Positions 1 through 6,943 of a stretch of DNA of 29,329 nt are shown piece by piece (position 1 is the first letter of the stretch; every line of letters begins with the position of its first letter). The notes under the pieces are model-generated. The model had not been told where the DNA came from, did no database searches, and saw only the letters and a list, made by a program, of their open reading frames with translations. The stretch spans positions 1 to 29,329 of the forward strand of contig CAKRJM010000004.1 of the NCBI GenBank assembly GCA_934351765.1, given 5' to 3'. A program made the translations under genes and the position numbers. The stretch comes from an uncultured Lachnospiraceae bacterium (GTDB lineage: Bacteria > Bacillota > Clostridia > Lachnospirales > Lachnospiraceae).

Positions 1-217
1 GATCAAAGGTGTCCACCGCCTTGATCAGGCCAATGGTACCGATCGAGATCAGATCCTCCATATCTCGTTCCGACTGGCTGTATTTCTTCACCACATGGGC
101 CACCAGCCGCATATTCCGCTCCACCAGAACAGCCCTGGCCTCTTTCTGTCCCGCTCTTAGCATTTCCACATAGCGCCGTTCTTCTGCAAGGGTCAGGGGT
201 TTCAAGAAAGTCTCCAT
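1..217 (-). CDS. sigK: RNA polymerase sporulation sigma factor, SigK-like (5' part, truncated by window edge)
   Basis: Only the first 72 codons are in the window; the gene runs off the left edge. The reading starts METFLKPLTLAEE and contains the region 2 signatures RNMRLVAHVVKKY and EDLISIGTIGLIKAVDTFD, which match sigma-70 family sporulation factors and fit SigK better than SigE (RLVAHVVKK rather than RLVVYIARK). SigK directs late mother-cell transcription in sporulation. There is no room for the roughly 20-residue pro-sequence of Bacillus pro-sigma-K, so this form may not need proteolytic activation. The ATG at 217 has GGAG 10 nt upstream, but that SD lies in the 3' arm of a hairpin (see separate entries). 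SigE or another paralogue of the same subfamily cannot be excluded without the rest of the gene. Confidence 0.85.
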   Translation of the reverse strand, partial: METFLKPLTLAEERRYVEMLRAGQKEARAVLVERNMRLVAHVVKKYSQSERDMEDLISIGTIGLIKAVDTFD

Positions 218-269
218 AAAAAAGCTGCTCCGACAGGTCTTTCTATTACTTTATGCCGAAGCAGCTTTT
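218..269 (-). promoter_or_regulatory. Terminator-like hairpin abutting the sigma factor start codon
   Basis: Read on the minus strand, AAAAGCTGCT (269-260) pairs with AGCAGCTTTT (229-220), and the stem continues with CGGCA/TGTCG for about 16 pairs around an 18-nt loop. Two pairs are G-U wobbles on the minus-strand RNA but C-A mismatches on the plus strand, so the fold suits minus-strand transcription. Six U residues follow the GC part of the stem and are directly followed by the ATG at 217. The GGAG ribosome binding site is buried in the 3' arm. Long transcripts entering from upstream could therefore be terminated or kept untranslated. Confidence 0.6.
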
Positions 270-275
270 CCTGTG
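247..275 (-). promoter_or_regulatory. Candidate sigma-K/sigma-E-type promoter
   Basis: Minus strand: CACA (275-272), 16-nt spacer, CATAAAGTA (255-247). This matches the Bacillus sigma-K consensus mAC...CATAnnnTA with the usual spacing. Transcription would begin near 240, inside the hairpin loop region, so the product would contain only the 3' arm of the hairpin and leave the SD free. It would make the sigma gene positively autoregulated. Short degenerate motif, so chance match is possible. Confidence 0.45.
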
Positions 276-289
276 CTTTTACAATTTTT

Positions 290-331
290 TCTCCGATAAA
301 AGAAATGCGATCTCCGATAAAAGAAATGCGG
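290..331. repeat. Perfect 21-bp tandem direct repeat, candidate LytTR binding site
   Basis: Two head-to-tail units of 21 bp (290-310 and 311-331), each TCTCCGATAAAAGAAATGCG plus A or G; 20 of 21 positions are identical. LytTR proteins usually bind two 9-bp direct repeats separated by 12-13 bp, i.e. a 21-22 bp period. The repeat ends 7 bp before the -35 element of the downstream LytTR gene, an activator-like position. The half-site does not obviously fit the AgrA/AlgR consensus. Confidence 0.65.
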
Positions 332-338
332 ATTCCTC

Positions 339-366
339 TTGTAAAATCGCCCCAGTCTGCTAAACT
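339..366 (+). promoter_or_regulatory. Sigma-A-type promoter of the LytTR regulator gene
   Basis: TTGTAA (339-344), 16-bp spacer, TAAACT (361-366). It lies about 35 bp before the TTG start codon and directly downstream of the 21-bp repeats. Confidence 0.5.
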
Positions 367-401
367 AGAAATAATAAGCACGAAAGAAAAGGAGTATCAT
401 T

Positions 402-1112
402 TTGAATATTGCTATTGTTGATGATGACCCCATAATGTCCACGCAGCTTCACACAAACCTGTCTGACCTTTTGGGCGATGATGCGAATATAATCTGCTTT
501 CCCAGCGGCGAGGCGTTCCTCGCTTCTTATAGACCGGGACTTTTTGACCTGATCATTCTTGATATTTTTATGAAGGAAATTACGGGCATGGATGCCGCAA
601 GAAAGATCCGTGAATCCGATCAGACTGTGCGGATCGTGTTTTCCACCTCCAGCAACGATTTTGCCAGCGAAAGCTATGAGGTGAACGCCTGTTACTATCT
701 GAAGAAGCCCTACGGAACGGATCAGCTGCGGTCCATGTTAGACCGGCTGAACCTGGAGGAAATGGAACGGATGCGGACTATCAGGCTCCCCGACGGAAGC
801 CGCGTGGTCCTGCGGCAGATCATCTATGCCGATTTTGCCTCCCGTCGGGTCACCCTTCACTGCAAGGATGGTGAGAACCGGCTTCTGGCCTCTCCGTTTT
901 CCGAGGTGGAAGCACTGCTCTGTGCCTATCCCTGCTTTATCAGTCCCTTTAAGGGCATTATCGTAAATTTTCATGAGGTTGAATCCCTGACCCCCGACAT
1001 GATCCGCCTGTCAGACGGCAGTCCTATTCCCATCAGCCGCCGAAAATCCAAGGAGGTACTGGAGGCATACTTTAACTTCCGGTTTGACACCATGCGGCGG
1101 CAGAACCGCTAG
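402..1112 (+). CDS. LytTR-family response regulator (orphan)
   Basis: 236 residues. The N-terminal receiver domain (about 1-118) has the acidic pocket DDD at 7-9, phosphoacceptor Asp54 in LIILDIFMKEITGMD, Ser/Thr at 81-83 and the conserved KKP lysine at 101-102. The C-terminal domain (about 125-230) reads as a LytTR DNA-binding domain (RLPDGSRVVL...IIYADFASRRVTLH...PFKGIIVNFHEVESL...PISRRKSKEV). Such proteins regulate transcription in answer to a membrane histidine kinase, but no kinase gene lies beside it here. The start is TTG at 402: AAGGAG at 389-394 is 7 nt upstream, and no ATG fits. A perfect hairpin terminator follows. It may bind the 21-bp tandem repeat in its own upstream region and so act on itself and possibly on the divergent sigma factor gene. 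Confidence 0.9.
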   Translation: MNIAIVDDDPIMSTQLHTNLSDLLGDDANIICFPSGEAFLASYRPGLFDLIILDIFMKEITGMDAARKIRESDQTVRIVFSTSSNDFASESYEVNACYYLKKPYGTDQLRSMLDRLNLEEMERMRTIRLPDGSRVVLRQIIYADFASRRVTLHCKDGENRLLASPFSEVEALLCAYPCFISPFKGIIVNFHEVESLTPDMIRLSDGSPIPISRRKSKEVLEAYFNFRFDTMRRQNR

Positions 1113-1146
1113 ACCCCATTCCATATATCAGGATTTCCGCACGTAC

Positions 1147-1192
1147 AATTCCCCATGACACGCCCGTTTTGAGCCTGTCATGGGGAATTTTT
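1147..1192 (+). terminator. Rho-independent terminator of the LytTR gene
   Basis: Perfect 14-bp stem AATTCCCCATGACA (1147-1160) with TGTCATGGGGAATT (1176-1189), 15-nt loop, followed by TTT. It stands 35 bp after the LytTR stop codon and may also block the convergent peptidase transcript. Confidence 0.85.
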
Positions 1193-1210
1193 CATCAATC
1201 CGATCCGTAT

Positions 1211-3247
1211 TTATTCATACACCGTTGTCGTGATCGCTCCGTTCTCGCAGGTAAAGAATACTGGGGCGGAGCTGGCGGTATTGTCCATGGCGTCCCACAT
1301 ATCAAAGAACATGGCAAACTCTCCGTCCGGCAGCTCCGATTCATAAAACGCCGTATCCGATGTCACCGTAAAGGACTCTGCCTCATACGCCTCGAACTCA
1401 TCCTCACCGGAATAGGAGGTCAGATACCAGATCGTTGAAACCGTATCTCCCGTCTCTAAAAAACGCAGCTCCTTATCGGCCATACCGCTGTCGTCGATTC
1501 CCTGGCGGGCGCCGAGAATATTCCATTTTTCTTCCGTAAAATCATAGGCGACCTGAAGATTGTATTCCTCTCCGTTTAACAGGATCGGAACGGAATAGAT
1601 ATTATAATCGTCTCCCTCGAAGCTCAGCTCCATATAAACCAGATGCCCGTCCAGACTTCCCCATACACCGCGGAAGTTATCATAAAACACGCCGTTTTCC
1701 CAGTCTGCCGTCATGTCGTTGTCTGTTCCCAGGAACATCATCCGATCATTTTCTTCATCTACATAGTATAAAGAAATTCCGATCCCGGCCAGGATCCGGT
1801 CTGCATCCGGCCCCAGAGTCATAAACGAAGAGCCTTCCTCATTGATATCAAGAGGCGCTCCCTCCCATCCTGCCGTCAGGAGATTCTCCACCTTTGGAAG
1901 CTCGGTGACACTCCTCTCTGCCAGATAATCCATGCCCCCTGCACTGAGTTCTCCGGTAAGCTGATACTCATAAAAATATTTGAAGGCTGTTCCTGCACCC
2001 AGCCATGCGTAGCTGTTATAGTCGTCCAGATCTCCGTTGTAGGAATAGTAGCAGGACAGGCCGGTAGCCTCTGTACGGTACTGGCCGTTTACCCGGTACA
2101 GCACACAGCTTTCCAATGCATCCAACACTGCCGCGGCACTTTCCATGGTATCGGCATTCTGCCGCGCCAGATGCCCCAGATCCACCATGTTGGTGTAGCC
2201 CTGCTCTCTGGTATTTCCCCCATAATTCTCACTTTTTGCCGCTGTACGGCCGAACCGGGAGAAAAACGCCGGATCCTCGCACGCTGATAACAGTGCTTCC
2301 TCACCAAAGGCTTCATATGCATCCAGGAGTTCGCCGATCTTTGACAGATCCGTAAGGGAAAGTGTTACGTCGTCCTGGGTCTCCACGGCTTCACAGCCCT
2401 TGTAATACGCATCGCAGATCACCTTTCCGAGCTCTTCTCCGTCCATGGAGGGATCCTCCGCCAGAGCACCAACCCATTCTGAGTACAGCCAGCCGTTGGC
2501 AGGCTCTGTTTCCTCCGATGCTACCAGATAATGTGCCAGATCCGAGAACGTATAGGCTACATCCACGGTTGCCATGAGGCAGGTATCAAAGCCGACCAGC
2601 TCAATGGGCGGCTCACCGAAGGACGGATCCCAAACTCTGGTAAACGCCTCATACATTTCATCAACGGTCAGAGAATCCAGGCCGTAGATCTCATCAAAAG
2701 CCGCTCCCGAAACAGAACCGCCTCCGTGGTTCCAGAACAGCACTGCCGTTTTGTCCGCCGGATAGGATTCTCTGGCAAAGGACAGGAAATCGGCCAGCGT
2801 ATCGGCCTCGCCCATGCTGGCAGAGGGAAGTTCTTCCACCAGAGATAATCCGCTGCTGTCATAGACCCAGCGCTGCAGCTTTTCCGCATCGACGATCTCA
2901 TTCTGCCACTGAGACGCACCGCCGGTCTCGATGACCACCTGCACGTTCTCCGGAAGTTCCACCTCCATCAGCTCCTGCAGATCGGTGGTGGCGAATCCTC
3001 CGCCGGATTCCAGGTCGCTTCCGCAAAGATACCAGTACACGGCCCAGCTTTCATCCCCGACGGGGGTTGTTTCTTTTGTCTCTGCTGCTTCCGTTTCCTT
3101 CACCGATGGAGCCGTTTTTCCTGAATCATCCGCCCCTCCGCAGCCTGTAAAAAGCGAAACTGCCAGGACACCGGCCAGAAGACCGGAAGCGATCCGCCGC
3201 AGGCTTCTCTTCGATTTCTGATGCTTCTCATACGTTTGCTTTCTCAT
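1211..3247 (-). CDS. Clostripain-family (C11) cysteine peptidase lipoprotein
   Basis: 678 residues. The N-terminus has a basic stretch (KSKRSLRR), a hydrophobic segment and lipobox LFTGC with lipidation Cys36, so it is predicted to be exported and membrane-anchored. A Thr/Glu-rich linker (about 44-65) follows. The catalytic part carries the C11 dyad: His174 in FWNHGGG and Cys223 in VGFDTCLMATVDVAY, in the order and context of clostripain/gingipain-like peptidases. The family cleaves after basic residues in known members; the substrate here is not known. The C-terminal half (about 440-678) is a beta-rich region I do not recognise. The ATG at 3247 has AAGGGGG about 9 nt upstream. It lies downstream of and in line with the EF-G-like gene, but a hairpin separates them and I see no clear promoter of its own. 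Confidence 0.88.
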   Translation of the reverse strand: MRKQTYEKHQKSKRSLRRIASGLLAGVLAVSLFTGCGGADDSGKTAPSVKETEAAETKETTPVGDESWAVYWYLCGSDLESGGGFATTDLQELMEVELPENVQVVIETGGASQWQNEIVDAEKLQRWVYDSSGLSLVEELPSASMGEADTLADFLSFARESYPADKTAVLFWNHGGGSVSGAAFDEIYGLDSLTVDEMYEAFTRVWDPSFGEPPIELVGFDTCLMATVDVAYTFSDLAHYLVASEETEPANGWLYSEWVGALAEDPSMDGEELGKVICDAYYKGCEAVETQDDVTLSLTDLSKIGELLDAYEAFGEEALLSACEDPAFFSRFGRTAAKSENYGGNTREQGYTNMVDLGHLARQNADTMESAAAVLDALESCVLYRVNGQYRTEATGLSCYYSYNGDLDDYNSYAWLGAGTAFKYFYEYQLTGELSAGGMDYLAERSVTELPKVENLLTAGWEGAPLDINEEGSSFMTLGPDADRILAGIGISLYYVDEENDRMMFLGTDNDMTADWENGVFYDNFRGVWGSLDGHLVYMELSFEGDDYNIYSVPILLNGEEYNLQVAYDFTEEKWNILGARQGIDDSGMADKELRFLETGDTVSTIWYLTSYSGEDEFEAYEAESFTVTSDTAFYESELPDGEFAMFFDMWDAMDNTASSAPVFFTCENGAITTTVYE

Positions 3248-3331
3248 TCTGTGTTACCCCCTTGGATCATCATTTCATCTCCGGCAGTGACAGCCTTCGA
3301 AGCTCATTCTCTGGCAGCTGCCGGAACATGG

Positions 3332-3371
3332 AAAGGAGCGTCTTTCCTTCTTCGGAAACGGACGCTCCTTT
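3332..3371 (-). terminator. Hairpin terminator downstream of the EF-G-like gene
   Basis: AAAGGAGCGTC (3332-3342) pairs with GACGCTCCTTT (3361-3371) with extra inner pairing (TTTCC/GGAAA). On the minus strand only a short TTT tail follows; on the plus strand TTTTTT follows. It lies 24 bp beyond the EF-G-like stop codon and may act in both directions. Confidence 0.65.
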
Positions 3372-3394
3372 TTTGTTTTCATTTCAGGTTTTAT

Positions 3395-5473
3395 TTATTC
3401 TTCCGCTCTTGCCGCAATCTCCTTTGCCTGAACATCAGAGGGTGCCTGCTCATAGCGGGCGAATTCATAGGAGAAATTACCAATACCGCCGGTCATGGAA
3501 CGCAGATCCGTAGAATATCCGATCAGGCAGGACATGGGAATGTCTGCTTCGATGATCTGGTTACCCTTATGATCAGGATTCATGCCAAGGACACGGCCTC
3601 TTCTCTTGTTGAGGTCGCCCATGATATCACCGGTAAACCGATCAGGAACAACTACCTTTAAGGATGCGATAGGCTCTAAGAGCACCGGCTTTGCATCCGG
3701 CTCCGCAAAGGCTTTCTTTACGGCAAGGATCGTTGCCATCTTGAATGCCATTTCCGAAGAGTCTACCGGATGATAGGAACCGTAAACCAGAGTTGCCTTC
3801 AGGCCTACAACGGGATAGCCCGCAAGCGGCCCCTTGAGCACGGATTCCTGGATTCCCTTTTCCACTGCGGGGAAGTAGTTCTTCGGAACCACGCCGCCAA
3901 CGATCTTTTCCTCGAATACATAAGGCTTATCCAGATCTCCGGAGGGCTCAAATTCCATCACAACATCACCGTACTGGCCATGGCCGCCGGACTGCTTCTT
4001 ATGCTTGCCCTGAACCTTTACCTTGCCTCGGATGGTCTCGCGGAATGCGATTCTGGGCTTCTCCAGAACAATCTCTACCTTATAGCGGTTTAACAGCTTA
4101 CTTACAACCACCTCCAGCTGCTGATCGCCGATACCGTAAAGGAGGGTCTGGCGGTTTTCTTTGTCATTAACGCTCTTCAGAGTCAGATCCTCTTCCATGA
4201 GTTTACTGAGAGAGCTTGCGATCTTATCTTCATCACCCTTGTTCTTTGCCTTGTATGCCATATAGGTATAGGGCTTGGAAATTTCAGGACGGTCATAGGC
4301 GATTGGCACCTTCTTGGTGGAAAGAGTGTCACCGGTTCCCGTTACGGTCAGCTTCGGGATCGCACCGATATCTCCGCTTCGCAGTGCAGAAACCTCGATG
4401 GCTTCCTTTCCGCGCATCACATACAGCTTGGCGATCTTTTCCTCCACCTCTTTTGAGGTATTATATAACACGCTGTCGGCACGGAGCACACCGGAGCATA
4501 CCTTTACATAGGAATATTTTCCGATAAAGGGATCCACAAGCGTCTTCCATACCTTGACGCTTAACGGATTTGCATCCTGATAATTGGCCTCGAAGGGTTC
4601 CTCTGTTTCCAGATTCGTTCCCATAACCTCCAGCTTTTCGGGAGAAGCAAAATATTTTTCAATCGCCTGCAGGAGCATGGTCGTGCCCTGGCCGTTGACG
4701 CCGGCGCCCATCAGAACGGGAACGATCGTTCCGTCCATAACGTGCTGGCGCAGTGCGATGGAGATTTCATCATAAGTAAATTCATCACCGGCAAAATACC
4801 GGTCCATATATTCTTCACTGGTCTCTGCCACAGCCTCCATAAGGGCTTCACGGCACATCTCCAGGTTTTTCATGGAATAATCGGGAATCGGGCATTCCTC
4901 GTAATCACTGAGGCTCAAAAATTTTCTGCCCTTCATCTTTACAACGTTTACAAAACCCACAAACCGCTCGTTTTCACGGATGGGAAGATGGAACGGCGCG
5001 ATCCGCTTTCCGTATAAGCCCTGAAGATCCTCGATCACCTGACGGTAGCTTGCATTGTCATCATCCATATTGGTGACAAACATGATCCGGGGCAGATTGT
5101 ACTTTTCACAGAAGTCCCATGCCTTCTGAGTTCCGACCTCCACACCTGCTTTTCCGTTTACCACGATCACAGCGGCGTCTGCCACACTTAATGCTTCCTC
5201 TGCTTCGCCGACAAAATCAAAATAACCGGGGGTATCTAAGAAATTGATCTTTACGCCCTCCCACATGATCGGTACGACCGTTGTGGAAACAGAAAACAGA
5301 CGGCGGATCTCTTCTTTATCAAAATCGCTGATGGTATTTCCATCGGTGATCTTTCCCTGACGGGAGGTAATTCCGGTCACATGTGCCATAGCTTCAACTA
5401 AAGTTGTCTTTCCGGCTCCTCCATGTCCCAGTAAAACCACGTTACGAATTCTTTCTGACTCAAACACATTCAT
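3395..5473 (-). CDS. EF-G-like translational GTPase (paralogue, not housekeeping FusA)
   Basis: 692 residues with full EF-G architecture: G domain (about 1-270), domain II, the domain IV region KHKKQSGGHGQYGDVVMEF, and domain V with the motif MGDLNKRRGRVLGM. The GTPase motifs differ from housekeeping EF-G: G1 is GHGGAGKTT (16-24) rather than AHIDAGKTT, the switch I RGITI motif is replaced by RRLFSVS, G3 is DTPGY (80-84) with Tyr in place of the catalytic His, and G4 is TNMD (134-137) rather than NKMD. The His-to-Tyr change is seen in EF-G-2-type paralogues. There are no rpsL/rpsG/tuf neighbours, which also argues for a paralogue. ATG at 5473 follows AAGGGAGG by 8 nt. Its cellular role is not known; ribosome translocation or recycling under special conditions is an inference. 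Confidence 0.88.
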   Translation of the reverse strand: MNVFESERIRNVVLLGHGGAGKTTLVEAMAHVTGITSRQGKITDGNTISDFDKEEIRRLFSVSTTVVPIMWEGVKINFLDTPGYFDFVGEAEEALSVADAAVIVVNGKAGVEVGTQKAWDFCEKYNLPRIMFVTNMDDDNASYRQVIEDLQGLYGKRIAPFHLPIRENERFVGFVNVVKMKGRKFLSLSDYEECPIPDYSMKNLEMCREALMEAVAETSEEYMDRYFAGDEFTYDEISIALRQHVMDGTIVPVLMGAGVNGQGTTMLLQAIEKYFASPEKLEVMGTNLETEEPFEANYQDANPLSVKVWKTLVDPFIGKYSYVKVCSGVLRADSVLYNTSKEVEEKIAKLYVMRGKEAIEVSALRSGDIGAIPKLTVTGTGDTLSTKKVPIAYDRPEISKPYTYMAYKAKNKGDEDKIASSLSKLMEEDLTLKSVNDKENRQTLLYGIGDQQLEVVVSKLLNRYKVEIVLEKPRIAFRETIRGKVKVQGKHKKQSGGHGQYGDVVMEFEPSGDLDKPYVFEEKIVGGVVPKNYFPAVEKGIQESVLKGPLAGYPVVGLKATLVYGSYHPVDSSEMAFKMATILAVKKAFAEPDAKPVLLEPIASLKVVVPDRFTGDIMGDLNKRRGRVLGMNPDHKGNQIIEADIPMSCLIGYSTDLRSMTGGIGNFSYEFARYEQAPSDVQAKEIAARAEE

Positions 5474-5496
5474 AGATACTTCCTCCCTTTTCGCTA

Positions 5497-5595
5497 TTAG
5501 TCTTCCCAGCCGCCGTCAGAATCAGACAATCCTTCTCTTTCTTTTTCCGATTTCTTCGTCTTTTTACCCGCAGCAGCAAGATGTCGGTGTTCCAT
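5497..5595 (-). CDS. Possible 32-residue leader ORF before the EF-G-like gene
   Basis: ATG at 5595 to TAA at 5497-5499, 24 bp before the EF-G-like start. The peptide begins MEHRHLAAAGKKTKKSEKE and ends GLSDSDGGWED: a basic Lys-rich first half and an acidic Trp-containing tail. No Shine-Dalgarno is present and the ATG lies only about 5 nt after the predicted transcription start, so translation would be leaderless. It may simply be untranslated 5' leader. I do not recognise the peptide. Confidence 0.3.
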   Translation of the reverse strand: MEHRHLAAAGKKTKKSEKEREGLSDSDGGWED

Positions 5596-5606
5596 GACTT
5601 AGGTAT

Positions 5607-5635
5607 ATTGTACTAAAAAATTCCAATAATAGCAA
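5607..5635 (-). promoter_or_regulatory. Sigma-A promoter for the EF-G-like gene
   Basis: Minus strand TTGCTA (5635-5630), 17-bp spacer, TACAAT (5612-5607). It gives a 5' leader of about 125 nt before the EF-G-like start codon. Confidence 0.6.
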
Positions 5636-5694
5636 CAAAAATATCAAAATTGTATAATATTCTTTATTCTTTTTCGCGTTAAAGCGAAGAAGTG

Positions 5695-5723
5695 TTGACA
5701 AGTGGCTCATTCTGTCCTAAAAT
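5695..5723 (+). promoter_or_regulatory. Consensus sigma-A promoter for tyrA-aroA
   Basis: TTGACA (5695-5700), exact 17-bp spacer, TAAAAT (5718-5723), start near 5730, leaving a 70-nt leader to the tyrA ATG at 5800. It lies inside the longest ORF of tyrA and so rules out the upstream start at 5692. Confidence 0.75.
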
Positions 5724-5799
5724 AACAATGGATTTTTTCTATCTGAATAAAGATTTCACAAAAAAACAGGACTTTATCGAACACAAAAGGGGAATCGAT

Positions 5800-6897
5800 A
5801 TGAAAGACATGACCTTTGGTTTTATCGGGCTCGGACTCATCGGCGGCTCCATCGCAAAAGGCTTGAAGCGCGCCAATCCGAACCACTATATTATGGCTTA
5901 TGCACGCCACCGGGAGACCCTGGATGCGGCCCTTGCGGACGGCGCCATCAACGAAGCACTGGACGGGATCGGAGAACGGCTTTCCGCCTGTGATTATATT
6001 TTCTTATGCACCCCGGTTTCCTTTAATGAAGAATATCTGACGGCGATCCGCCCCTATCTGCGCAAGGATGCAATCCTCACCGATGTGGGAAGTGTCAAGA
6101 CCAATATCCATGAAGCCGTGGAGCGTCTTGGCATGGAAGCCAACTTCATCGGTGGACATCCCATGGCCGGCTCCGAAAAAAGCGGCTATCAGTATTCCAC
6201 AGACCATCTGGTGGAAAATGCCTATTATGTGATCACACCGACAAAGGCTTCTCCTGCCAGAAAGGTCGATGAGCTTCGGGAGATTGCCCTCTCCCTCTCG
6301 GCCCTGCCGCTGATCCTGGATTATCATCAGCATGATTACATCGTGGCCGGGATCAGCCATCTGCCCCATCTGATCGCCTCCAGCCTGGTAAACCTGGTCC
6401 GGGACAAGGACACGCCGGAGCAGACCATGAGGCTGGTGGCCGCCGGAGGTTTTAAGGATATTACAAGAATCGCCTCCTCCTCACCGGTCATGTGGCAGCA
6501 GATCTGTCTGACCAACAAAGAAAATATCGCTTCGATCCTGGGCGATTACATTGCCCTGCTAAGGCAGGTAAAGACCGATGTGGAAACCAGCGACGGTGCC
6601 GCGATCTATAACCTGTTCGACACCTCCAGGGAATACCGGAATTCCCTTCCCAGCCGTTCATCCGGCCCCATCAAAAAAGAATATGCCTTCTATTGTGACA
6701 TCGTGGACGAATCCGGCGCCATTGCCACCATCGCCACGATCCTTGCCGCTCATCAGATCAGTATTAAGAACATCGGCATCATCCACAACCGGGAATTTGA
6801 GGAAGGTGTATTAAAGATTGAATTTTACGATGAAGCGGCAGTCAATGCGGCGGTGGAGCTTCTGACCCAGTGCCGTTATACCATTTACCGGAAATAA
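5800..6897 (+). CDS. tyrA: Prephenate dehydrogenase with C-terminal ACT domain
   Basis: 365 residues. It oxidatively decarboxylates prephenate to 4-hydroxyphenylpyruvate, the committed step to tyrosine, in the cytoplasm. The N-terminus has the NAD(P) dinucleotide motif GFIGLGLIGGS. The family active-site motif is HPMAGSEKSG (His120 onwards), followed by the helical dimerisation domain with DYHQHDY and ISHLPHLIASSL. Residues about 297-365 read as an ACT domain (DESGAIATIATILAAHQISIKNIGI), which in this family usually gives feedback control by an aromatic amino acid. The start at 5800 follows AAAAGGGG by 7 nt and lies downstream of the promoter. aroA follows after 46 bp, so the two form an aromatic amino acid operon. 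Prephenate versus arogenate preference cannot be read from the sequence. Confidence 0.95.
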   Translation: MKDMTFGFIGLGLIGGSIAKGLKRANPNHYIMAYARHRETLDAALADGAINEALDGIGERLSACDYIFLCTPVSFNEEYLTAIRPYLRKDAILTDVGSVKTNIHEAVERLGMEANFIGGHPMAGSEKSGYQYSTDHLVENAYYVITPTKASPARKVDELREIALSLSALPLILDYHQHDYIVAGISHLPHLIASSLVNLVRDKDTPEQTMRLVAAGGFKDITRIASSSPVMWQQICLTNKENIASILGDYIALLRQVKTDVETSDGAAIYNLFDTSREYRNSLPSRSSGPIKKEYAFYCDIVDESGAIATIATILAAHQISIKNIGIIHNREFEEGVLKIEFYDEAAVNAAVELLTQCRYTIYRK

Positions 6898-6943
6898 AAA
6901 TCAGCGCACAGACTGCTTTCGCAGTCAAGAAAAGGAATTGACT

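Noticed and set aside
5673..5688. Small hairpin TTCGC-gttaaa-GCGAA upstream of the tyrA promoter
   Set aside because: Only 5 bp, not clearly linked to a transcript end; too weak to call a terminator or operator.
5692..5799. 36-codon upstream extension of tyrA
   Set aside because: It contains the consensus promoter TTGACA-17-TAAAAT and has no conserved residues; the ATG at 5800 has a proper SD.
6911..6926. Hairpin GACTGC-tttc-GCAGTC between tyrA and aroA
   Set aside because: Six base pairs in a 46-bp gap with no U tract; not strong enough to call an attenuator.
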